Source: Lentisphaerota bacterium (GTDB lineage: Bacteria > Verrucomicrobiota > Kiritimatiellia > RFP12 > UBA3636). Taken from it: a stretch of 6,468 nt of DNA. The DNA is taken from assembly GCA_012514445.1 (NCBI GenBank), contig JAAZAI010000302.1, positions 1-6,468 of the forward strand. The letters are read 5' to 3'. Position numbers and translations under genes: made by a program. The notes beneath the pieces were generated by a model, which saw only the letters and a program-made list of their open reading frames with translations, ran no database searches and had not been told where the DNA came from. Positions 1-4,596 of this stretch are shown here, one piece after another (position 1 is the stretch's first letter; every line of letters begins with the position of its first letter).

Positions 1-11
1 CGGAACGTCTG

Positions 12-38
12 AAGTCAAAGACTTTGGTAAAGACTTTG
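12..38. repeat. Two tandem copies of palindromic AAAGACTTTG
   Basis: The 10-mer AAAGACTTTG occurs at 17-26 and again at 29-38, so the copies repeat every 12 bp. The first copy lies in the perfect odd palindrome CAAAG-A-CTTTG (16-26), and the overlapping AAGTC-AAA-GACTT (12-24) is a further inverted repeat. Tandem short palindromes upstream of a promoter are what a regulator binding site often looks like. This pair ends about 35 bp upstream of the proposed 6S RNA -35 element. No regulator family is recognised, and the pair could also belong to the tail of a gene lying left of the window. Confidence 0.5.
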
Positions 39-43
39 TGGAC

Positions 44-86
44 AGACCCCGCGCCATAGAACAAGCCCCGCGATTGACCGGGGTCT
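44..86. repeat. Inverted repeat with two alternative pairings
   Basis: AGACCCCG (44-51) is the exact reverse complement of CGGGGTCT (79-86), with a 27-nt spacer. The same right arm can instead pair with CCCCG at 66-70, giving a tight 5-bp stem with an 8-nt loop. The two pairings exclude each other. The right arm overlaps the end of the proposed -35 element of the 6S RNA promoter. There is no T-tract after either stem, so a classical intrinsic terminator for an upstream gene is not supported. Confidence 0.45.
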
Positions 87-102
87 CGCATTGTGCTAGC
101 CT
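74..102 (+). promoter_or_regulatory. Sigma70-type promoter for the 6S RNA
   Basis: TTGACC (74-79) is followed by a 17-bp spacer and TAGCCT (97-102). A TG lies one base upstream of the -10 hexamer, the extended -10 arrangement. The predicted start of transcription is about position 109-113, just before the structured RNA. The -10 hexamer is weak on its own (T, A and final T match consensus), so the call rests on spacing, the extended -10 and the downstream RNA. Confidence 0.5.
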
Positions 103-109
103 TGTTCCC

Positions 110-300
110 GTTAAAGCATTTTGCTGCCCCCGCACGCGGACTGCCGAAATTCTTCAACCTACGATTTAACTCGGGAGCTGGAATACGCGCGCCGACCACA
201 TGCCCGGAGCGATCCGGGACTTGGAACGCCGCGGCTACGGTTCCCACCTTCAGAAACTGAGGGTCGAAAGAGTCAAGGCGATACGGCGGGGGCGGTTTTT
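110..300 (+). ncRNA. ssrS: 6S RNA (sigma70 RNA polymerase regulator)
   Basis: This stretch folds as a long rod of the 6S type. A closing stem pairs 123-133 with 286-296 (11 pairs including two G-U) and is followed by five T. A large interior bubble comes next, with a 7-bp hairpin on its 3' side (247-253 with 257-263, loop AAA). The upper arm starts at GGGA/TCCC (173-176 with 242-245) and ends in the hairpin CCCGG-AGCGAT-CCGGG (203-218). Short strings resemble E. coli 6S RNA by memory: GCCGA plus a T-rich stretch on the 5' side, CATGC(C/T)CGG at the tip, CACCTT before the bubble hairpin, and CGGCGG in the closing strand. 6S RNA mimics an open promoter and binds sigma70 holoenzyme. The 5' end is estimated from the promoter and the 3' end from the T-run. 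No covariance search was done, and another structured RNA of the same size cannot be excluded. Confidence 0.72.
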
Positions 301-315
301 GATTATCGTTGTTTC

Positions 316-344
316 TTGACGATCACAGGGACGGGTGGTAGACT
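316..344 (+). promoter_or_regulatory. Sigma70-type promoter for the sodium-pump operon
   Basis: TTGACG (316-321), a 17-bp spacer and TAGACT (339-344) form a good sigma70-like promoter, with TG one base before the -10 as in extended -10 promoters. Transcription would start near 351, leaving a leader of about 45 nt before the beta-subunit start codon. It lies only 16 nt after the T-run closing the 6S RNA, so the operon probably does not depend on read-through from that gene. Confidence 0.55.
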
Positions 345-395
345 TCGAGCTTTTTAACTCAACCTAACCCCAGCGCCTGGCGCAAAGAGGATGCA

Positions 396-1529
396 ATGCT
401 TGCTGTCCACCCCCTGTTGACCGGAATCACGGGCCTCACCTTCGAGCAGGTCGTCATGATGATCATCGGCTCCGTCATGATCTGGCTGGCGATCAAGAAG
501 CAGTACGAGCCGATGCTGCTGCTGCCGATCGGCTTCGGCGCGATTCTGGCGAACATCCCCCATTCGGCCGCCGTGGCAGAGTCCGGCTTTCTGACTTCGC
601 TCTACAACTTCGGCATCGGCAATGAGCTCTTCCCGATCCTGATCTTCATCGGGGTCGGGGCGATGATCGACTTCAGCCCGCTGCTGACGCAGCCGGTGAC
701 GATCTTCTTCGGGGGCGCGGCGCAGCTCGGCATCTTCGTGGCGATGCTGCTCGCGCTCTGCGCCAACTTCATCCAGCCGGAGCTGTTCTCGCTGAAGGAG
801 GCGGCGGCGATCGGCATCATCGGCGCCGCGGACGGCCCCACCTCGATCTACGTCGGCAAGATCTTCGCGCCCAAGTACATCGCCCCGATCACGGTGGCGG
901 CGTACTCCTACATGGCGCTCGTGCCGATCATCCAGCCTCCCGTGATCCGCCTGCTGACGTCGAAGCAGGAGCGGCGCATCCGGATGCCGGCGCAGGGCAA
1001 GACGAGCGTGTCGCGCCGCGTGCGCATCCTCTTCCCGATCGTGGTGACGATCCTGGCGGGAATCGTCTCGCCGGAGAGCACGGCGCTGATCGGCTCGCTG
1101 ATGTTCGGCAACCTGGTGCGGGAGTGCGGCGTTCTGGAGCGCCTCTCCAACTCCGCCCAGAACGAGCTCTCGAACCTCGTCACGCTGCTGCTGGGCATCA
1201 CGATCGGCGGCACGATGGCCGCCGCGTCGTTCCTGACCGTCGAGACGGCCTTCATCATGGGCATCGGCCTGCTGGCGTTCGTCTTCGACACGGCGGGCGG
1301 CGTGCTGGCGGCGAAGTTCGCGAACCTCTTCCTCAAGCGCAAGATCAACCCGATGATCGGGGCCTGCGGCATCTCCGCCTTCCCGATGTCCTCGCGCATC
1401 GTGCAGAAGCTGGCGTTGGAGGAGGATCCGTACAACGTGCTGATCATGCAGGCCGCGGGGGCGAACGTCGCCGGCCAGGTCGGCTCCGTGATCGCCGGGG
1501 CGATGCTGCTGCACATGCTGGGAGGCTGA
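396..1529 (+). CDS. oadB: Sodium-pumping decarboxylase, beta subunit (OadB/GcdB/MmdB family)
   Basis: This is the membrane subunit of biotin-dependent decarboxylases (oxaloacetate, glutaconyl-CoA or methylmalonyl-CoA). It decarboxylates carboxybiotin and couples this to sodium export across the inner membrane. The 377 residues match the usual length of the shorter family members. About ten hydrophobic segments are visible. Family motifs are FIGVGAMIDFSPLL (84-97), GAADGPTSIY (143-152), AYSYMALVPIIQPP (169-182), INPMIGACGISAFPMSSR (317-334) and GANVAGQVGSVIAG (355-368). Asp146, Tyr172, Asn318, Gly322, Ser327 and Arg334 reproduce the spacing of the functional residues I recall from Klebsiella OadB (Asp203, Tyr229, Asn373, Gly377, Ser382, Arg389), so it should be active. 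An AGAGG at 386-390 sits 5 nt before the ATG; an out-of-frame ATG at 391 is ignored. The gamma-like gene starts 10 nt downstream. The substrate cannot be told from this subunit, so the oad symbol is generic. Confidence 0.95.
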   Translation: MLAVHPLLTGITGLTFEQVVMMIIGSVMIWLAIKKQYEPMLLLPIGFGAILANIPHSAAVAESGFLTSLYNFGIGNELFPILIFIGVGAMIDFSPLLTQPVTIFFGGAAQLGIFVAMLLALCANFIQPELFSLKEAAAIGIIGAADGPTSIYVGKIFAPKYIAPITVAAYSYMALVPIIQPPVIRLLTSKQERRIRMPAQGKTSVSRRVRILFPIVVTILAGIVSPESTALIGSLMFGNLVRECGVLERLSNSAQNELSNLVTLLLGITIGGTMAAASFLTVETAFIMGIGLLAFVFDTAGGVLAAKFANLFLKRKINPMIGACGISAFPMSSRIVQKLALEEDPYNVLIMQAAGANVAGQVGSVIAGAMLLHMLGG

Positions 1530-1539
1530 GGAGGTCGAT

Positions 1540-1677
1540 ATGGACAACATGCAATTGCTGAACGACGGTGTGAAAGTCGGCCTCACGGCCTTCGCGAGCG
1601 TGATGGGCGTGCTGGCCCTGCTCTATTTCTTCGTGCGGATCCTCCAGAAGTTCGACGTCGACGACAAGGGCAAATAG
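1540..1677 (+). CDS. Minimal gamma-type subunit of the sodium-pump decarboxylase
   Basis: This is a 45-residue protein with one membrane helix at about residues 13-34 (GLTAFASVMGVLALLYFF plus VRIL) and a short charged tail ending DVDDKGK. In OadG-family gamma subunits a single N-terminal helix near the beta subunit is followed by a longer soluble tail that contacts the alpha subunit and helps bind zinc. The position directly after the beta gene, the 10-nt gap, the very strong Shine-Dalgarno GAGGAGGT (1528-1535) and the single-helix layout support that role. It is much shorter than the usual roughly 80 or more residues and has no C-terminal histidines. The protein could therefore be only an anchor or stability factor for the beta subunit. 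The sequence is too short for a firm family assignment. Confidence 0.72.
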   Translation: MDNMQLLNDGVKVGLTAFASVMGVLALLYFFVRILQKFDVDDKGK

Positions 1678-1700
1678 CCGGTTATCCAGGAGCCAATCCC

Positions 1701-2714
1701 ATGAGCGCATGGTACTACGCCGTCAACGGCGAACGCAGCGGCCCCGTTGAATTCTCCGAACTCGAGCGGCTGGCCCGCGATGGAGGCCTCCGCGCCGGGG
1801 ATCTGGTCTGGACGGCGGACTTCGGCGAGCAGTGGAAGCCCGCCTGGACCGTCGACGGCCTCGTGTTCGGCGACGCCCCTTCCGTCGCGCACGAGGCGGC
1901 ATCGCGTCCGCCTGCGGCGTTCTCCGCGCACGAGGCCGATTCGTCCGGGCGGACCGGACTGGAGCCGGTACAGGACCTCTGCCGCCAGGCGCGCGAGGCG
2001 CTGCGCGGTCGCTACGGCACGATGATCGGCGCGATGCTGATCATGATCGTGATCAAGATGGCGGTCGACTTCCTCGTCTCGTCGCTTCCGCTGGAATTCT
2101 CCTTGAAGGAATCGATCACGCGAAGCGAAGGTTCGCTTCAGGCGATGGCATCCCCCGATTTTCTCGCAGTCCTCCTGATCACGCTGGCGATCCAGGGCGT
2201 CGTGATGTGCGTGAACGTCCTGCTCCAGTACGGCGTCTCCACCGTGATGGCGCTCAACATCGCGCGCAACGACGCCGCCGAAGTGGGAAACCTCTTCGAG
2301 GGCTTCGCCGACGGCTGGCGCATCCTCTGGGCGGCGGGCATCATGGGCCTCAAGATGCTGCTCTGGTCCCTGCTCTTCATCATCCCCGGCATCGTCGCCT
2401 CCTACTCGTATTCCATGACCCTCTTCATCCTGCGCGACAATCCCGGCATGAAGGCCGCCGAGGCGGTTCGCGAAAGCAAGCGGATCATGACGGGGTACAA
2501 AGGCAAGCTCCTCGGCATGCATGCCTGGTTCATGCTGCTCGCTCTGCTCTGCATGCTGCCGCCCTTCGCCGCGATGCTCTTCTCCCCGGTCATGGCGGCC
2601 GTGCTGATGGTGCCGGCCGTGCTCGTGATCGTGTTCTGGATAGGCCCGTACGCGACGGTCGCCAGCGCGCAGTTCTACCGGCATCTGCCGGGGCGGACGC
2701 ACGGCGACCGCTAG
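1701..2714 (+). CDS. GYF-domain plus DUF975 membrane protein
   Basis: This is a 337-residue protein of two parts. Residues 4-55 form a GYF_2-type domain: WYYAVNGERSGPV, then a leucine-rich helix, then LVWTADFGEQWKPAW, the usual pattern for this small peptide-binding fold. A linker (56-95) rich in Ala, Ser and Pro follows. Residues 96-330 are an integral membrane region of the DUF975 type, with the hallmarks LLWSLLFIIPGIVASYSYSM (220-239), DNPGMKAAEAVRESKRIM (246-263) and WIGPYATVASAQFYRHL (313-329). About five or six hydrophobic segments are visible. AGGAG (1688-1692) lies 8 nt before the ATG, and the 23-nt gap to the gamma-like gene suggests one operon. Neither domain has an enzymatic function. 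GYF_2 domains often sit in front of membrane domains in bacteria and may receive a proline-rich partner. A link to the sodium pump is possible but is inferred only from position. Confidence 0.85.
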   Translation: MSAWYYAVNGERSGPVEFSELERLARDGGLRAGDLVWTADFGEQWKPAWTVDGLVFGDAPSVAHEAASRPPAAFSAHEADSSGRTGLEPVQDLCRQAREALRGRYGTMIGAMLIMIVIKMAVDFLVSSLPLEFSLKESITRSEGSLQAMASPDFLAVLLITLAIQGVVMCVNVLLQYGVSTVMALNIARNDAAEVGNLFEGFADGWRILWAAGIMGLKMLLWSLLFIIPGIVASYSYSMTLFILRDNPGMKAAEAVRESKRIMTGYKGKLLGMHAWFMLLALLCMLPPFAAMLFSPVMAAVLMVPAVLVIVFWIGPYATVASAQFYRHLPGRTHGDR

Positions 2715-2747
2715 CGCCGGGCGGAGCAGGCGTCACTTTGGCGGCGC
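2714..2747. terminator. Weak inverted repeat between convergent genes
   Basis: The stop codons of the GYF-DUF975 gene (plus strand) and the SGNH esterase (minus strand) are 18 bp apart. GCGCCG (2714-2719) pairs with CGGCGC (2742-2747) across a 22-nt loop, and a smaller CGCC/GGCG stem (2715-2718 with 2729-2732) is an alternative. Neither is followed by a T-run on either strand. A shared transcription end is expected here from gene layout, but the sequence supports it only weakly. Confidence 0.2.
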
Positions 2748-4487
2748 GAGAAGGTCGGCGATCGTCTGGGCCATCGTGGCATGCCCCTTGGCGTTGGGAT
2801 GGGCGTTGTCCGCCATGTAGGCGTTGAGTCCCTCGCGGCCGAAGGCCTTGAAGACCTGATGCATGTCGCAGAGCGCGATGGCGTCGTTCTTCGCGACGCG
2901 GCGCGCGGCTTCGGCGTAGTCATCCATCATGATCGTGCGAGGGCCGCGTCCCGGGATCGGCGTGAGGAGCAGCACGGCGGTGCGCCCGGCGGTCTGGCGG
3001 GCGATGCGCCGGACGTAGTCCGACACGATATGGCCGTAGTAGTCGGCCGGATAGCCCCAGGTCTTGTCGTTGTAGCCGAACATGACGATGGCGAGGTCGG
3101 GTTCGATCCCGGTGAAATCGCGCTCGACCCACAGGCGCAGGTCGTTGCCCTGGGCGCCGCCGACGGCGCGGCTGACGACGGTGATTTCGTCATAGCCGCA
3201 CCGTTCGCGCAGCAGGCGCTCGAGCACCTGCGCGTAGCGTTCCTGATCGGCGTTGCCCAGCGACGTGCCGGCGGTGATCGAGTCCCCGAGGCAGAGGATG
3301 GACACGGGCTTTTTCCCGGCGAGCTTCGCCTGGACCGCATCCAGTCCCGGTCGCGCGGGCGCTTCCGCGGCGGGCGGCAGATCGGCTTCGAGTTGCAGAT
3401 GGTCGAGGCTGAAGCTGAACTTGGGCATTGCCCGGTTGTTGTGCGTCGTCGACCACTTGCTGCCGACTTTGACATGCTCGATGTTGCTCGGAGGCGCGCC
3501 GCCCGGCGTGCCGATGGCGTCGGTGGCGTCTTCGGGGACGAGGTCGCTCCATCTGAATTTGAACTGCCGCCACGCCGTGTCCTTGAGCGGGAACGAGCAG
3601 GCGTACTTGAACGGGAACCACTGCGGATGCATGCCGCAGAGCACCAGCGTGCCAAACTGGTCCGAGCCGTCGCCCTTCACCCAGAAGGAGATTCCGGCCC
3701 AGCCTTCGTCGAGGGCGTCGGGGTCGCGCGGCTTTGGCGCCGCGATCTTCTTCGTGATGAAGCCGGGGAGGAAGAACGTGGCGGCGCCGCTGCCGACGGC
3801 GGCCTCGGGCGCCGACTCGACGCGCGCACCCTGCCGTTCCCAGCCAGCGGCCGAGTCGAACGTCTCGAGCCACGTCGACGGATCCGACGCGGGCGTGGCG
3901 CCGGGTTTGCTGGGACCGACGACGATTTCGCCCTCGAGCGCGGCCTTGTCGATGTGGAGATCGCCCTTGAAGTCGCCGGCGGCGATCGAGGGGATGAACA
4001 TGACCAGTTGGATTTCCTCCGGATGCACGATGTCGGCGGTGGCGATGGACACCTTCGTCCAGGCGCCGGCCGGGCAGGCGACTGGCGCGCCCTGCGACCA
4101 CTTCCAGGCGCCGCTCATCACGGCGATCTGCCCCGTCACGACCGGCGCGCCCTCGGGGACGTGGCACTGCAGGGAGAAGGTGGAGAAGCGCTTCCAGTCC
4201 GCCTTGCCGCCGTAGTACTTGTCGATGCGGCCCTTGCGAGCGCCGGCGGCGGTGTCGAGGCTCAGCGCCAGCGATGCCTTTCCTGACACCGCCTTGGCGG
4301 AGTCCTGTCGGCGGTCTACGGCGAGGCCGTATTCCTTGCGGTAGGCGGCGTCGGGCAGTGCCCAGCCTTCGGGATCGCCGGGCTTTTCCCAGTCGGCGAC
4401 GAGCGTGTCTGCGGCGATGGCGGGGATCGTGGCGGCAAGAGCCAAGGCGCCGAGAAGGCGCTTGAGGGGATGCGGTGTCATTTGCAT
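2733..4487 (-). CDS. Secreted SGNH/GDSL-type esterase with two N-terminal beta-sandwich regions
   Basis: The protein has 584 residues counted from the ATG at 4487. Residues 1-26 are a signal peptide: KR near the start, the hydrophobic stretch LLGALALAATIPAIA, then cleavage near AIAA-D. Residues about 27-185 and 205-369 are two regions of beta-sandwich (carbohydrate-binding-like) character, with aromatic-rich strands and endings of the type GDLHIDKAAL and FSFSLDHLQLEA. Residues about 393-584 are an SGNH hydrolase domain: GDSIT (401-405, nucleophile Ser403), the block II glycine in AVGGAQGN (441-448), GYND (471-474, Asn473) and DNAH (560-563, catalytic Asp560 and His563). All four SGNH residues are present. 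Such enzymes commonly remove acetyl groups from plant polysaccharides, and the adjacent GH74-like protein fits that role, but the substrate is inferred. The frame is open upstream to an ATG at 4556, rejected because that codon lies at the predicted transcription start, while 4487 has AAGGA 8 nt upstream and begins a clean signal peptide. Confidence 0.9.
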   Translation of the reverse strand: MQMTPHPLKRLLGALALAATIPAIAADTLVADWEKPGDPEGWALPDAAYRKEYGLAVDRRQDSAKAVSGKASLALSLDTAAGARKGRIDKYYGGKADWKRFSTFSLQCHVPEGAPVVTGQIAVMSGAWKWSQGAPVACPAGAWTKVSIATADIVHPEEIQLVMFIPSIAAGDFKGDLHIDKAALEGEIVVGPSKPGATPASDPSTWLETFDSAAGWERQGARVESAPEAAVGSGAATFFLPGFITKKIAAPKPRDPDALDEGWAGISFWVKGDGSDQFGTLVLCGMHPQWFPFKYACSFPLKDTAWRQFKFRWSDLVPEDATDAIGTPGGAPPSNIEHVKVGSKWSTTHNNRAMPKFSFSLDHLQLEADLPPAAEAPARPGLDAVQAKLAGKKPVSILCLGDSITAGTSLGNADQERYAQVLERLLRERCGYDEITVVSRAVGGAQGNDLRLWVERDFTGIEPDLAIVMFGYNDKTWGYPADYYGHIVSDYVRRIARQTAGRTAVLLLTPIPGRGPRTIMMDDYAEAARRVAKNDAIALCDMHQVFKAFGREGLNAYMADNAHPNAKGHATMAQTIADLLAPPK

Positions 4488-4495
4488 GGTGCTTG

Positions 4496-4500
4496 TCCTT
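4496..4500 (-). promoter_or_regulatory. Ribosome binding site that sets the esterase start
   Basis: Read on the minus strand this is AAGGA, within AAAAGGA, 8 nt before the ATG at 4487. It supports that start over the upstream in-frame ATG at 4556 and over the Met two codons further in. Confidence 0.7.
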
Positions 4501-4548
4501 TTGTCAGGGTGGCGCTTTTTGTCGTCCGGCCTTGGTGCGGCCTGAAAA

Positions 4549-4564
4549 TTAGTCACGTCACTAA
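4549..4564. promoter_or_regulatory. Palindromic operator at the esterase transcription start
   Basis: TTAGTCACGTCACTAA is a 16-bp palindrome that is symmetric at all but one pair of positions (C/C at 4554 and 4559). It overlaps the last two bases of the proposed -10 element, and its centre falls on the predicted +1. A bound protein there would block transcription. The shape (A/T-flanked GT...AC half-sites around a central ACGT) recalls operators of GntR-type DNA-binding domains, including the AraR type that responds to sugars. That family assignment is only a resemblance, and no regulator gene is in the window. Confidence 0.5.
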
Positions 4565-4591
4565 ATTAGCCTTGCGCGGGGCTGAAGTCAA
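4563..4591 (-). promoter_or_regulatory. Sigma70-type promoter for the SGNH esterase
   Basis: On the minus strand TTGACT (4586-4591) is followed by a 17-bp spacer and TAATTT (4563-4568). Transcription would start near 4556 and give a leader of about 69 nt before the esterase start. The promoter lies in the 109-bp gap after the stop codon of the upstream GH74-like gene, so the esterase can be expressed independently. The -10 hexamer is moderate, and the -35 is one base from consensus. Confidence 0.5.
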
Positions 4592-4596
4592 TGGAA

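Noticed and set aside
203..244. Two adjacent hairpins (203-218 and 223-244) read as an intrinsic terminator or riboswitch
   Set aside because: No T-run follows either one. The first is explained as the apical hairpin of the 6S rod, and the second competes with the better upper-arm pairing. No riboswitch core was recognised.
121..357. 78-residue open frame on the plus strand
   Set aside because: It lies over the structured 6S-like RNA, has no Shine-Dalgarno sequence, begins with a non-ATG codon and has a low-complexity Arg-rich composition with no recognisable domain.
354..1586. 410-residue open frame on the minus strand opposite the beta subunit
   Set aside because: Its composition is extreme in Asp, Arg and His with no domain, which is typical of a G+C-rich shadow. 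The plus-strand gene has clear family motifs and the full functional residue set.
2781..4286. 501-residue open frame on the plus strand opposite the esterase
   Set aside because: It is low-complexity Gly/Arg/Asp/Val sequence with no motif, antisense to a gene with a signal peptide and a complete SGNH catalytic set.
4528..4542. GGCC...GGCC stem between the GH74-like and esterase genes as a terminator
   Set aside because: It is only 4 bp, and no T-run follows it on the minus strand, where termination of the GH74-like transcript would be needed.
4554..4556. Upstream in-frame ATG for the esterase
   Set aside because: It falls inside the operator at the predicted transcription start, has no ribosome binding site and would put a polar stretch before the signal peptide.
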